Source of the DNA: Phenylobacterium sp.
GTDB taxonomy: Bacteria > Pseudomonadota > Alphaproteobacteria > Caulobacterales > Caulobacteraceae
Length of the DNA stretch: 64,000 nt
Direction: 5' to 3'
Assembly: GCF_013911965.1 (NCBI RefSeq)
Contig: NZ_JACESE010000004.1
Coordinates: forward strand, 62,001 to 126,000
Below the pieces are notes generated by a model. The model saw nothing but the letters and a program-made list of their open reading frames with translations. It was not told where the DNA came from and did not search any database. The position numbers and the translations under genes are program-made. This document shows positions 43,238-53,961 of this stretch, piece by piece (the first letter of the stretch is position 1; every line of letters begins with the position of its first letter).

Positions 43238-44131
43238 ATGCCAAGCCTCGTCCACCTGCCGCCAGACGCGCCAGCCGAAGAGATGACCGCCGCTCTGGAC
43301 CGCGACGGCGCCCTCGTCGTCGACGATGTGCTGAACGCAAGCCAGGTCGCCGCGCTCAAGGCCGAGCTCGCGCCGTTCGTCGAGGCCACGGCGCCCGGCC
43401 AGGACGGTTTCACCGGCTTTCGAACCACGCGCACCGGCGCATTGGCGGCCCGCTCGCCGGCCTGCCGTCCGCTGATCCTCGATCCCCGCGTCCAGGCCCT
43501 CTGCGCCCATCTGCTCAAGCCCAACTGCGAACGCTGGCAGCTGCACCTCACCCAGCTCATCCGCATCATGCCCGGCCAGGGCGCCCAACCCATCCACCGC
43601 GACCGCTGGGCCTGGGGGGCGCATCTCAAGGGGCTGGAGCCGCAGCTCAACACCATCTGGGCGGTGACCGACTTCACCGAGGCCAACGGCGCCACACAGG
43701 TCATCCCGGGTTCCCAGGCCTGGCCCGACGACCGCCGCGCCGAGCCCCACGAGATCGCGCGGGCGACGATGAAGGCGGGCTCCGTGCTGGTCTATACGGG
43801 CAGCGTCTTCCACGGCGGCGGGGCGAACGACAGCGACGGCGACCGCTGGGGCCTGAACATCACCTATGCGCTCGGCTGGCTGCGGCAGGAGGAGAACCAG
43901 TATCTGTCCTGTCCGCCGGAGATCGCCCGCACCTTGTCGCCCGAGCTCCAGTCCCTGCTGGGCTACGATCTTGGCGGCTATGCGCTGGGCTACTACACCC
44001 CGCCCCTGCCGCCCGGCCAAGGTCCGGAGCTCGTCTCGCCGGCCCATGCGCTGACGGGGGAAGCCAGCGGCTCGCGATTCGGCTCGGGCGAGGACCTGGC
44101 GGCGCTCAGCTCCCAGTTGCGGGCGGGCTGA
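43238..44131 (+). CDS. Phytanoyl-CoA dioxygenase (PhyH) family protein
   Basis: The 297-residue product is an Fe(II)/2-oxoglutarate oxygenase of the PhyH family: GQGAQPIHRDRWAWG with HxD, NTIWAVTDFTEANGATQVIP, GSQAWPDD, and SVLVYTGSVFHGGGANDSDG with the distal histidine. The conserved arginine is in the following strand region. The GSxxH/VFHGGG pattern is like ectoine hydroxylase and related enzymes, but substrate is undetermined. GGGGAGGA lies nine bases before the ATG. It is followed by an EcfG promoter driving the next gene separately. Confidence 0.85.
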   Translation: MPSLVHLPPDAPAEEMTAALDRDGALVVDDVLNASQVAALKAELAPFVEATAPGQDGFTGFRTTRTGALAARSPACRPLILDPRVQALCAHLLKPNCERWQLHLTQLIRIMPGQGAQPIHRDRWAWGAHLKGLEPQLNTIWAVTDFTEANGATQVIPGSQAWPDDRRAEPHEIARATMKAGSVLVYTGSVFHGGGANDSDGDRWGLNITYALGWLRQEENQYLSCPPEIARTLSPELQSLLGYDLGGYALGYYTPPLPPGQGPELVSPAHALTGEASGSRFGSGEDLAALSSQLRAG

Positions 44132-44140
44132 TCCGGCGCG

Positions 44141-44165
44141 GGAACGGCGGGGGCTCGGGGCCGTT
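44141..44165 (+). promoter_or_regulatory. EcfG (SigT)-type general stress promoter for the PNPOx-like stress gene
   Basis: GGAAC (44141-44145) and CGTT (44162-44165) are separated by 16 bases, matching the EcfG consensus exactly. The downstream ATG is 33 bases further on. The controlled gene is itself of a 'general stress protein' family, which supports the call. Confidence 0.8.
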
Positions 44166-44197
44166 CGGCTGGTGACATCAGCACGAAAGGAGCCCCC

Positions 44198-44686
44198 ATG
44201 GCCGACCCCGCCGAACTCGAAGCCAAGTTCTGGAAGGCGCTTAAATCGGACCGCACGATCATGCTCGGCCTGACGGGCGTGGAGGAGGGCCACAGCCAGC
44301 CCATGACCGCCCAGATCGAGGGCGACGAGGGCGGCCCGATCTGGATCTTCAGCGCCAAGGGGGTGGACCTGGTCCAGGCGGCGGGGACCGGCCACCGCGC
44401 CATGGCGCACTTCGCCTCGAAGGACCATGACCTGTTCGCGACCATTCACGGCCGCCTCGTCCCGGACAACGACCGCGACGCGATCGAGCGTCTCTGGAAC
44501 CCCTTCGTCGCGGCCTGGTACGAGGGCGGCAAGGACGACCCGAAGCTTCAGCTCCTGCGATTCGAGCCCGAGCGCGCGCAGATCTGGCTGAACGAGCACA
44601 GCCTGTTCGCCGGCGTGAAGGTGCTGATGGGCCGCGACCCCAAGAAGGACTACCAGGACAAGGTCGGCGAAGTCCGTCTCGACTAG
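44198..44686 (+). CDS. General stress protein, pyridoxamine 5'-phosphate oxidase-like
   Basis: The 162-residue product has the split-barrel flavin-binding pattern of Pyridox_oxase_2 'general stress protein 26': TIMLGLTGVEEGHSQPMTAQ, GPIWIFSAKG, AMAHFASKDHDLFATIHGRL, IERLWNPFVAAWYEGGKDDP and LRFEPERAQIW. Members bind FMN/FAD and are stress induced. AAAGGAG precedes the ATG, and an EcfG promoter is just upstream. Confidence 0.92.
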   Translation: MADPAELEAKFWKALKSDRTIMLGLTGVEEGHSQPMTAQIEGDEGGPIWIFSAKGVDLVQAAGTGHRAMAHFASKDHDLFATIHGRLVPDNDRDAIERLWNPFVAAWYEGGKDDPKLQLLRFEPERAQIWLNEHSLFAGVKVLMGRDPKKDYQDKVGEVRLD

Positions 44687-44714
44687 GCTTGAGATCGGCG
44701 GCCCCGGGCGCTGA

Positions 44715-45260
44715 CTAGGGGCCGCAGTTCCACTGGCCGGGAATGGTCCGGCTCGCCCCGTCGGCGCGCTGATAGGTCAGCGTCGCCGGCCGCGGCGGGG
44801 ATTCGCCGCCGCCGACGGGCTCGCCCGTGACCTCGATCACCACGGTCTTGCCGCGGCCTGCGAAGCTTGTTCCCCCCAGCATGCCGTCGAAGCCGCCGGG
44901 CGCGGCGACGCGCTCCACATAGTCGCCGACCTTCACCACGCCCACGGCCGGATCGGACGAGGCGACGTTCCCGCGCGCGAGCAGCAGGGCTTCATCCCCG
45001 CTCGTGATGAAGCTGCAGGCGAGTTCGCCCGGCAGGGTCTCGGCCTCGATGTCCTCGGACGTGAGGGCGTTCAGCACGATCTCCGATCCATCCCCGCCGA
45101 CGGTTTCGCCCGCCGCCGCCGGAGCGGCCGCGGGCGCGGCCGGCGATGCAGCCGGCGCGGCTGGCGCTGGGACATCCGGCGGCGAGGCCGGTTCGGAGCA
45201 GGCCGCGAGCGCCAGGGCGGCGATCAGCGGCAGGACGGCAGAGGCGCGAAGGGAGGTCAT
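44715..45260 (-). CDS. Putative lipoprotein of unknown function
   Basis: The 181-residue product has a lipoprotein signal ending LALAAC (Cys about 20), then a long Ala/Pro-rich linker (about 22-55), then a globular domain including IEAETLPGELACSFITSGDE, VGDYVERVAAPGGFDGMLGG and a C-terminal WNCGP; two cysteines in the domain could pair. No family recognised. The ATG at 45260 follows two GTG codons that could also start. It is downstream of the hybrid kinase on the same strand. Confidence 0.75.
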   Translation of the reverse strand: MTSLRASAVLPLIAALALAACSEPASPPDVPAPAAPAASPAAPAAAPAAAGETVGGDGSEIVLNALTSEDIEAETLPGELACSFITSGDEALLLARGNVASSDPAVGVVKVGDYVERVAAPGGFDGMLGGTSFAGRGKTVVIEVTGEPVGGGESPPRPATLTYQRADGASRTIPGQWNCGP

Positions 45261-45317
45261 CACCACACAGGCTGGAGCTGGCCGATTGGTTCCGGCGGAG
45301 CGGCCATTGTACTCGAC

Positions 45318-46844
<1,527 letters not shown>

Positions 46845-47001
46845 TTAGGGCTCCGGATGGGGAGCCGCGATTTTCCACGCTCACGGCGCCTAGGCGGTTA
46901 ACGGCCGTCGCCGGAGGCCAAATCGGTCGTCCGCGCCATCGCGCAGACGTCCCGCCAAGCCGGCGGCCCGAGGGGGTGCTGCTTCGCCGGACCGGCGGCC
47001 G

Positions 47002-47805
47002 TCAGCTTCCGAACCCGGGCGCGAGGAAGACCCCCATGGGGCAGGCGCCGCCGGAACCCGCGCTGCTCGCCGAGATGCCGTCCGCCGGCTGCGTGAGATG
47101 CGCCTCCACCCGCGCCCTCATCTCGTCGTAGGTGGGTTGATGGTCGCTCTGGATGATGTCGAGCAGGACGTGACGGTCGCAGGCGTATTCGTCGAAGGCG
47201 TAGACGCCCTCCAGGTCCATCATCGCCGAGGCCGGGCTGGTCGTCAGCATGAGCGTCCGCAGAGGCTTCAGCGGCTCGCGCGGCACGACGATGAAGGTCA
47301 GATGCCGCACGAACGGCCCGTTCTTGTAGTCGCCCTCGACCGCGATCACCATGTTCTCGCCAGCGGCGAAGCCGCCCAGCATCCGCCCGCGGATCGGACC
47401 GTCGGGGAAGGTGAGAGCCGCCACGATGGCCGCGGAGACGGCGAGCTTCTCGCGCTCGGCCGCCTCGGCGTCGCCCAGTGCGATGGCGCTCTGCACCGCC
47501 GTCAGACCGGCCAGGCGCGCCAGGGGCGAAGGACCATGGCGCGGGACGTTCTGGGCGAGGTTCAAGGCCGAGGCGAAGTCGCCGTCGCGGTAGGCGAGGT
47601 CCGAGCCGAGCGCATAGGCCGCTTCCGTCCCCTCGGCCTTTCCACAGGCGGCGATCACGGCGTCGGCGCCGGACTTCGCCTCCTCCCATTTCTGGGCATT
47701 CCAGGCCGCCAGGACCGGCCGCGTGGCGTCGAGCACCGCCTCGCGCGACTGGCAGTCGATGGGGCCGGACAGGCTGGCGGCGGCGATCAGGGCAAGCAGG
47801 GACAT
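47002..47805 (-). CDS. Secreted protein of unknown function
   Basis: The 267-residue product has a short signal peptide (MSLLALIAAASLSGPI). A TPR-like helical region (about 30-120; AWNAQKWEEAKSGADAVIAA, SDLAYRDGDFASALNLAQ) precedes a beta-rich C-terminal half with HLTFIVVPREPLK and YAFDEYACDRHVL. The TPR-like repeat is only a resemblance. Cysteines at about 18, 54 and 213 might pair. No named family. It lies 86 bases from the lepA stop on the same strand. Confidence 0.7.
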   Translation of the reverse strand: MSLLALIAAASLSGPIDCQSREAVLDATRPVLAAWNAQKWEEAKSGADAVIAACGKAEGTEAAYALGSDLAYRDGDFASALNLAQNVPRHGPSPLARLAGLTAVQSAIALGDAEAAEREKLAVSAAIVAALTFPDGPIRGRMLGGFAAGENMVIAVEGDYKNGPFVRHLTFIVVPREPLKPLRTLMLTTSPASAMMDLEGVYAFDEYACDRHVLLDIIQSDHQPTYDEMRARVEAHLTQPADGISASSAGSGGACPMGVFLAPGFGS

Positions 47806-47891
47806 GCGACCTCGGGGGCAATGGCTCGCCCACCCTGGCCGGCAATTGCGACATCCGCAACCTTAGGGCGCAACGCCGCCCGCAGCACGTC

Positions 47892-49697
47892 CTAGTCGGC
47901 GTCCATCTTCAAGGCGGCGATGAAGGCTTCCTGCGGGATCTCGACCTTGCCGAACTGGCGCATGCGCTTCTTGCCCTCCTTCTGCTTGTCGAGGAGCTTG
48001 CGCTTGCGGCTGGCGTCGCCGCCATAGCACTTGGCCGTCACGTCCTTGCGCAGGGCGCGGATGGTCTCGCGGGCGATGATCCGGCCGCCGATGGCCGCCT
48101 GGATGGGGATCTGGAACATGTGCTGCGGGATGAGGTCCTTCATCCGCTCCACCATGGCCCGGCCGCGCATCTCAGCCCGCGTGCGGTGGACCAGCATGGA
48201 CAGTGCGTCCACCGGCTCGGAATTGACCAGGATCGACATCTTCACCAGGTCGCCGGTGCGGTACTCCTCGATCTGGTAGTCGAAGGAGGCGTAGCCCTTG
48301 GAGATCGATTTCAGGCGGTCGTAGAAGTCGAAGACCACCTCGTTCAGCGGCAGGTCGTAGACCACCATGGCCCGCTGGCCGACATAGGACAGCTCCCGCT
48401 GCTCGCCGCGGCGGTCCTGGCAGAGCTTGATGATCGAGCCCAGGTGTTCGTCCGGCGTCAGGATGGTGGCCTTGATCCACGGCTCGGCGATGGACTCGAT
48501 CCGCACCGGGTCGGGCAGGTCGGCCGGGTTGTGCAGCTCGATCTCCTCGCCGCTGGTCAGCGTGACGCGGTAGACGACGCTGGGGGCCGTGGCGATCAGG
48601 TCGAGGTCGAATTCGCGGCTCAGCCGCTCCTGGATGATCTCCAGGTGCAGCAACCCAAGGAAGCCGCAGCGGAAGCCGAAGCCGAGGGCGGCGCTGGTCT
48701 CCATCTCGAAGGAGAAGCTGGCGTCGTTCAGGCGCAGCTTGCCCATGGCCGCGCGCAAATCCTCGAAGTCGGCGGCGTCGACGGGGAAGAGGCCGCAGAA
48801 GACCACCGGCTGGGCCTCGCGGAAGCCCGACAAGGCCTGGGCCGTCGGGCGCTTCTCCTCGGTGATGGTGTCGCCGACGGCGGCGTCGGCCACCTCCTTG
48901 ATCGAGGCGGTGATGAAGCCGATCTCGCCGGGGCCGAGCTCGTCCACCTCGGTCTGCTTGGGCCGAAAGACGCCGATGCGGTCGATGCCGTAGGTGGCGC
49001 CGGTCTGCATCATCTTGACCTTCTGGCCGGCCTTCATGACGCCGTCGATGACGCGCACCAGCACGATCACGCCCAGATAGGCGTCGTACCAGGCGTCGAC
49101 GAGCAGGGCCTTCAGCGGCGCGTCCGGGTCGCCCTTGGGCGCCGGCAGGCGGGTGACGATGGCCTCCAGGAGGTCGCCGATCCCCTCGCCCGTCTTGGCC
49201 GAACAGAGGATGGCGTCGGAGGCGTCGAGCCCGATCACGTCCTCGATCTGCTGGCGCACCCGCTCGGGCTCGGCGGCCGGCAGGTCGATCTTGTTGAGGA
49301 CCGGCACGATCTCGTGGTCGTTGTCGATGGCCTGATAGACGTTGGCGAGCGTCTGCGCCTCCACGCCCTGGCTGGAGTCCACCACCAGAATGGAGCCTTC
49401 GCAGGCCGCCAGCGAACGGCTGACCTCATAGGCGAAGTCCACGTGGCCGGGCGTGTCCATCAGGTTCAGGACATAGGTCTCGCCGTCCTTGGCCTTGTAG
49501 TGCAGGCGCACGGTCTGGGCCTTGATGGTGATGCCCCGCTCCCGCTCGATCTCCATGGAGTCGAGCACCTGCTCCTTCATTTCGCGCTGGGTCAGCGCGC
49601 CCGTCTCCTGGATGAGCCGGTCGGACAGGGTCGATTTCCCGTGGTCGATGTGGGCCACGATGGAGAAGTTGCGGATGCGCGAGAGCGGGGTCGTCAT
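47892..49697 (-). CDS. lepA: Elongation factor 4
   Basis: The 601-residue product is a translational GTPase with G1 [15 protein letters not shown]3 DTPGH, G4 NKIDLP, domains II-III and EF-G-like domain V, and the LepA-specific C-terminal domain ([20 protein letters not shown]). LepA back-translocates or remodels stalled ribosomes. Length and order are standard. The ATG at 49697 is clear, and the GST gene follows on the same strand upstream. Confidence 0.98.
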   Translation of the reverse strand: MTTPLSRIRNFSIVAHIDHGKSTLSDRLIQETGALTQREMKEQVLDSMEIERERGITIKAQTVRLHYKAKDGETYVLNLMDTPGHVDFAYEVSRSLAACEGSILVVDSSQGVEAQTLANVYQAIDNDHEIVPVLNKIDLPAAEPERVRQQIEDVIGLDASDAILCSAKTGEGIGDLLEAIVTRLPAPKGDPDAPLKALLVDAWYDAYLGVIVLVRVIDGVMKAGQKVKMMQTGATYGIDRIGVFRPKQTEVDELGPGEIGFITASIKEVADAAVGDTITEEKRPTAQALSGFREAQPVVFCGLFPVDAADFEDLRAAMGKLRLNDASFSFEMETSAALGFGFRCGFLGLLHLEIIQERLSREFDLDLIATAPSVVYRVTLTSGEEIELHNPADLPDPVRIESIAEPWIKATILTPDEHLGSIIKLCQDRRGEQRELSYVGQRAMVVYDLPLNEVVFDFYDRLKSISKGYASFDYQIEEYRTGDLVKMSILVNSEPVDALSMLVHRTRAEMRGRAMVERMKDLIPQHMFQIPIQAAIGGRIIARETIRALRKDVTAKCYGGDASRKRKLLDKQKEGKKRMRQFGKVEIPQEAFIAALKMDAD

Positions 49698-49746
49698 GCG
49701 ACGGCCTCTATCACATCCCTGCGAATGCGCGAGGGGCGTGATCGCC

Positions 49747-50388
49747 TCAGCCGCCGACGCGCTGGGGGCGGACGCTGACCTTCTCCAGGACGTGTTCGCG
49801 AAAGGCGGGCCGCTCGCAGAGGCGCGCGTACCAGTCGGCGAGCGCGGGCAGCCGCGGCGGCTCGAGTTCCGGCGGGACGCGGAACCAGCGGTGGACGGCG
49901 ACGCCGAGGGCGAGGTCGGCGACGCTCAGCTGTCGACCCATGACGAAGGCGCGGCCGGCCAGCCGTATCTCGAGGACCTGGAGCACGTCCACGGCGGCGG
50001 CGACCGAACGGCCCATCTCGGCCGGGTCGGGGCTTGAACGGCGATAGGCGGTGCGCACGGCGCCTACGGCGCGGGCCGGGGCGGCGGACCAGTCCATCCA
50101 GGCCTCGGCCTGCCAGCGCGCCTGCGGGTCCTCCGGCCAGAGTCCGGCCTGCGGATGGCGGCTCGCCAGCCAGCGGATGATCGCCGCCGATTCCCACAGG
50201 CTGAAGCCCGTGCTCGTCGTGATCGCCGGGATGCGCCCCGGCGGACTGACGGCCCGGAACGCCGGATCGTCATTGCCGCCGAAGTCGCCGCCCCAGTCGC
50301 GCCGCTCGACGCTCACTCCGGCCTCGCCCGCCGCCCACATCACCCGCGCCGTCGCCGAGGAGTCGCTCCGCCCCCACACCGTGATCAT
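49747..50388 (-). CDS. Glutathione S-transferase family protein
   Basis: The 213-residue product has an N-terminal thioredoxin-like GST domain ([20 protein letters not shown] start, cis-Pro region [20 protein letters not shown]) and a helical C-terminal domain with the N-capping-box-like [10 protein letters not shown]. The S of SDSSA may act as the glutathione-activating residue. GGAGCAGGA precedes the ATG. The long upstream frame is not real. Confidence 0.87.
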   Translation of the reverse strand: MITVWGRSDSSATARVMWAAGEAGVSVERRDWGGDFGGNDDPAFRAVSPPGRIPAITTSTGFSLWESAAIIRWLASRHPQAGLWPEDPQARWQAEAWMDWSAAPARAVGAVRTAYRRSSPDPAEMGRSVAAAVDVLQVLEIRLAGRAFVMGRQLSVADLALGVAVHRWFRVPPELEPPRLPALADWYARLCERPAFREHVLEKVSVRPQRVGG

Positions 50389-50572
50389 GGTCCTGCTCCG
50401 GCAGCCTCGGCGCACACCTAGCCGCCGGAGACGACGGGGCGTCGTCACGGCGCCGCGGACCGCCCTCGACAACCTCGCCGATTGGCGCCGCCCCACAGAC
50501 GAACGGGCTGGACGGTGACCGAAAAGCAGCCGAGTCTTTCCGTGCGGAACACGGGTTTCTGGGGCGCGGTCG

Positions 50573-51664
50573 ATGGACGGACTTCGGGAGCGGCTCGGCT
50601 ACTTCTTCGATTCCAACACCCTCAATCCGCACGGCATCTGCCTGATGTGGCGTCCGGAGCTGATCTGGACGCACGCCATCTCCGACGTGCTGATCGGCCT
50701 GGCCTACTTCTCCATCCCGCTCGCCCTCGGCGTCTTCCTCTGGCACCGCCGCGACGTGAAGTTCAGCTGGGCGATCTGGATGTTCGTCGGCTTCATCATG
50801 CTCTGCGGCGTGACCCACTTCATGATGGTCTGGACGCTGTGGAACGCCGACTATGGCGTCGAGGCCCTGATCAAGGCCGCGACTGCCGCCGTCTCGGTCA
50901 TCACCGCCTTCGCCCTCTGGCCCCTGCTGCCGCGGGTCATCGCCCTGCCCTCCCCGGCCGAGCTCGAGCGCCGCATCGCCGAGCGCGACGCCGCCCTCGT
51001 CGAACTGCGGGCGGCCATGGACACGATGGTCGAGATGCGCGAGCACGAGGCGCGGCAGAAACTGCTGCTCGACGAGCTGAACCACCGCGTGAAGAACACG
51101 CTCGCCTCGGTGCAGTCGATCGCCGTCCAGACCCTGAGCGGCGAGCAGGATCCGGAGGCGGCCCGATCGACCTTCATCGATCGCCTGATGGCGCTGTCCT
51201 CCACCCACAATCTGCTGGTCAAGCGCAGCTGGGAGGGCGCGGCCTTCGAGGACCTGGTCAACGCCAGCCTCAGCCACTACGGCCAGCCCTACCGCTTCTC
51301 GGGCGAGCCGCTCGCCATGTCGCCGAACACCGCCGTCACACTGGGCATGGCGCTGCACGAGCTGGCGACCAACGCCCTGAAGCACGGCGCCTGGGCCAAG
51401 GGCGGCCGGGTGGAGATCGAGGCGGAGGTCGATGAGGTTGCAGGGGCGACCGTCATCACCTGGCGCGAACGCGAGGGGGGAGCGGTGGCGGCGCCGGAGC
51501 GCCGAGGCTTCGGCTCGCGGCTGCTGGAACGCGGCGTGGCGGGTGAGCTGGGCGGTTCGGTGAGCCTGGACTTCGACGCCCTGGGGCTGTGCTGCGTCAT
51601 CCGCACGCCGATCGGTCCCAACCTCCGGCCGGCGCGCCACGACGATCTCGCAAAGAGCGCCTGA
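50573..51664 (+). CDS. HWE histidine kinase with ETR1-like ethylene-binding membrane domain
   Basis: The 363-residue product has three N-terminal membrane helices (about 33-53, 65-85, 97-118). Residues Asp38, Tyr45, Ile48, Pro49, Cys78 and His82 match plant ETR1 Asp25, Tyr32, Ile35, Pro36, Cys65 and His69, the Cu(I)/ethylene site, with identical spacing throughout. After a coiled coil (125-165) is an HWE-type kinase: phosphoacceptor His171 in LLDELNHRVKNTL, the WE motif in RSWEGA, and N box HELATNALKHG. It has no receiver. HWE kinases often signal to general stress or light responses. Ligand binding is inferred from residues, not shown. Confidence 0.88.
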   Translation: MDGLRERLGYFFDSNTLNPHGICLMWRPELIWTHAISDVLIGLAYFSIPLALGVFLWHRRDVKFSWAIWMFVGFIMLCGVTHFMMVWTLWNADYGVEALIKAATAAVSVITAFALWPLLPRVIALPSPAELERRIAERDAALVELRAAMDTMVEMREHEARQKLLLDELNHRVKNTLASVQSIAVQTLSGEQDPEAARSTFIDRLMALSSTHNLLVKRSWEGAAFEDLVNASLSHYGQPYRFSGEPLAMSPNTAVTLGMALHELATNALKHGAWAKGGRVEIEAEVDEVAGATVITWREREGGAVAAPERRGFGSRLLERGVAGELGGSVSLDFDALGLCCVIRTPIGPNLRPARHDDLAKSA

Positions 51665-51783
51665 GCCGGCGGCCAGGGCCGCGGCGGTGAGCGCCTGCGC
51701 CCCGGCGCGCAGTTCTGACCCATTCGCGCGCGCCAGCCGGCCGCGAACATGACAATCTCCGCCCCCCGCATGCGGAGTCGTCC

Positions 51784-53037
51784 ATGATCAAATCGCTCAG
51801 CCTCTTCGTCCTCGGCGCCCTCGTGGCCGGCCTCGTCACCGGTTCGGCCCTGTTCGCCTATGGCGGACCCGCCGCCCTCCGTGCGGCCGAGGTGGTGGAG
51901 GCGCTGGGCGCGCTGTGGCTGAACGCCCTGCGCATGACCATCGTCCCGCTGGTCTTCTCGCTGCTGGTCACGGGGGTCGCCTCGGCCGCCGACGCCGCGG
52001 CCACGGGCCGCCTGGCGGCGCGGGCCTTCGCGCTCTTTGCGATCATGCTGGTCATCGGCGCGCTCTTCGGTCTCTTCGCCATGAGCGGCCTGATCGCCCT
52101 CTGGCCGGTGGACCCGCAAGGCGCGGCGGCCATGACGGCGGCGGTGGAGGGTCAGTCCACCGTCCAGGTTCCGCCGGGCTTCGCCGCCTGGCTGCCGACG
52201 CTCGCCCCCTCCAACCCGATCCGGGCGGCGGCCGAGGACGCCATCCTGCAGATCGTCGTCTTCGGCCTCATCTTCGGCTTTGCGCTGACCCGCCTGCCCC
52301 AGGCGCAGAGGGGGCTGCTGACCCAGGTCTTCCGCGCGCTCGCCGAAACCATGATCGTCATCGTCCGCTGGGTGCTGCTGGCGGCGCCGGTTGGCGTCTT
52401 CGCCCTGGCGCTCGGCATCGGCCTGCGGGCCGGGCTCGGCGCGGCCGGCGTGCTCGCCCAGTATGTGGTCATGGTGACCGGCGTCACCGCCGCCATCGCC
52501 CTGCTGCCCTACGGCCTCATCCTGCTCACCCGCCGCAGCCGGTTCGCCGATTTCATCCGCGCCACCGCGCCGGTCCAGGCGCTGGCCTTCTCCACCCAGA
52601 GCTCGCTGGCCTGCCTGCCGGTCATGCTGGAGAAGGCGCAGGACGATCTGCGCGTGCCGCCGCGGGTGGCCGGCGTGGTCCTGCCCCTGGCGGTCGCCAT
52701 CTTCCGCCTGAGCAGTCCGGTGGCGAACCTCGCCGTCGCCGTCTTCGTGGCCCACCTCTACGGCCTGTCGCCCAGCTTCGCCCAGTTCGCCGCCGCCGTC
52801 GCCGTGGCCTTCGTCATCTCCATCGGAACCGTCGGCCTGCCGGGCCAGGCCTCGTTCTTCGCCAGCATCGCCCCCATCTGCGTCGCCCTCGGCGTGCCGG
52901 TGGAGATCCTCGCCGTCCTGCTCGCCGTCGAAGTCATCCCCGACATCTTCCGCACCGTCGGCAATGTGACGGCCGACATGGCGGTCACCGTCGTTCTGGA
53001 GGACGAGGCGCCCGAGCCGGCGACGGCCCTCGGCTGA
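51784..53037 (+). CDS. DAACS family dicarboxylate/amino acid:cation symporter
   Basis: The 417-residue product has about eight helices plus two re-entrant loops. Family motifs include FSTQSSLACLPVML (HP1 serine-rich tip), the helix-7 region FRLSSPVANLAVAVFVAHLYG in place of the usual NMDGT, GTVGLPGQASFF in HP2, and EVIPDIFRTVGNVTADMAVT in helix 8. It imports C4-dicarboxylates or amino acids with sodium or protons. The NMDGT motif seems replaced, so cation coupling may differ. It is probably transcribed separately from the kinase gene. Confidence 0.88.
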   Translation: MIKSLSLFVLGALVAGLVTGSALFAYGGPAALRAAEVVEALGALWLNALRMTIVPLVFSLLVTGVASAADAAATGRLAARAFALFAIMLVIGALFGLFAMSGLIALWPVDPQGAAAMTAAVEGQSTVQVPPGFAAWLPTLAPSNPIRAAAEDAILQIVVFGLIFGFALTRLPQAQRGLLTQVFRALAETMIVIVRWVLLAAPVGVFALALGIGLRAGLGAAGVLAQYVVMVTGVTAAIALLPYGLILLTRRSRFADFIRATAPVQALAFSTQSSLACLPVMLEKAQDDLRVPPRVAGVVLPLAVAIFRLSSPVANLAVAVFVAHLYGLSPSFAQFAAAVAVAFVISIGTVGLPGQASFFASIAPICVALGVPVEILAVLLAVEVIPDIFRTVGNVTADMAVTVVLEDEAPEPATALG

Positions 53038-53102
53038 CGCATCCCCCGGGGCGCCCGGCGCGTAACTCCCCTGCAGCCCGACGCATGGGAGAGGATCAGG
53101 CC

Positions 53103-53894
53103 ATGGGCCTCTGGCAGCTTCTCTGGATCAACGCCGCCGTCCTGGTGTTCAGCTACGGCGTCCTCTGGGCCATCGCCCAGCGACTGAAGGACGTCAGCTT
53201 CATCGACGCCTGGTGGCCGACCGGCATGGCCGTGCTGGCCTGGACCAGCCTGACGCTCGCCGGCGCCGGCGGCGTCCACGGCTGGCTCCTGGCGGTCCTG
53301 TGCACCTTGTGGGCCGCGCGGCTGGGCGGTCACCTCTTCCGCCGCTGGCGCCGCCACGGCAGGGAGCGGCGCTACGAGGAGATGCTGGCGGAGGCGCGGG
53401 AGAAGCGCGGCTGGACCTTTCCGCTGGCCAGCCTGATCGTCGTCTTCGCGCCCCAGGCGCCGCTGCAGTTGATCGTCGCCCTGCCGGTTCAGCTCGGCCA
53501 GATCGAGGCCGTCCCGCTCGGTCCGCTCGCGCTGGCGGGCGCGGCGCTGGCGGTCTTCGGGACCATTTATGAAGGCGTCGCCGACGCCCAGCTCGACCGC
53601 TTCAAGGCCGACCCGGACAGCAGGGGCAAGGTGCTCGACACCGGCCTTTGGCGCTACAGCCGCCATCCCAACTATTTCGGCGAGGCCTGCGTCTGGTGGG
53701 GTCTCTACATGATCGCCGCCGAGACCGGCCTGGGCGCCTGGTCCCTGGCCGGCCCCCTCCTCATCACCTTCCTGCTCGCCAAGGGCAGCGGCGCGCCGAC
53801 GGTGGAAAAGGGCATGGAGGAACGCCGGCCGGGCTATGCGGACTACATCCGCAACACCTCGTCCATCATCCCCTGGCCGCCGAAGGCGGACTGA
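53103..53894 (+). CDS. DUF1295 (steroid 5-alpha-reductase-like) membrane protein
   Basis: The 263-residue product has about six to seven helices and the DUF1295 pattern: SFIDAWWPTGMAVLAWTSLT, WAARLGGHLFRRWRRHGRE, FKADPDSRGKVLDTGLWRYS and RHPNYFGEACVWWGLYMIA. The HPNYFGE motif binds NADPH in the 5-alpha-reductase fold. GGGAGAGGAT precedes the ATG at 53103, ruling out the much longer upstream frame. Substrate is unknown. Confidence 0.88.
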   Translation: MGLWQLLWINAAVLVFSYGVLWAIAQRLKDVSFIDAWWPTGMAVLAWTSLTLAGAGGVHGWLLAVLCTLWAARLGGHLFRRWRRHGRERRYEEMLAEAREKRGWTFPLASLIVVFAPQAPLQLIVALPVQLGQIEAVPLGPLALAGAALAVFGTIYEGVADAQLDRFKADPDSRGKVLDTGLWRYSRHPNYFGEACVWWGLYMIAAETGLGAWSLAGPLLITFLLAKGSGAPTVEKGMEERRPGYADYIRNTSSIIPWPPKAD

Positions 53895-53961
53895 CCGGCG
53901 ATTGCCTCCCCGCCCCGCAGCCGCTTAGCTGCCGGCAAGAACAGACAAAGGGAGGCGAGAC

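Noticed and set aside
50546-50570. GGAAC before the HWE kinase as an EcfG promoter
   Set aside because: At 16-base spacing the second element reads CGGT instead of CGTT, so the match is incomplete.
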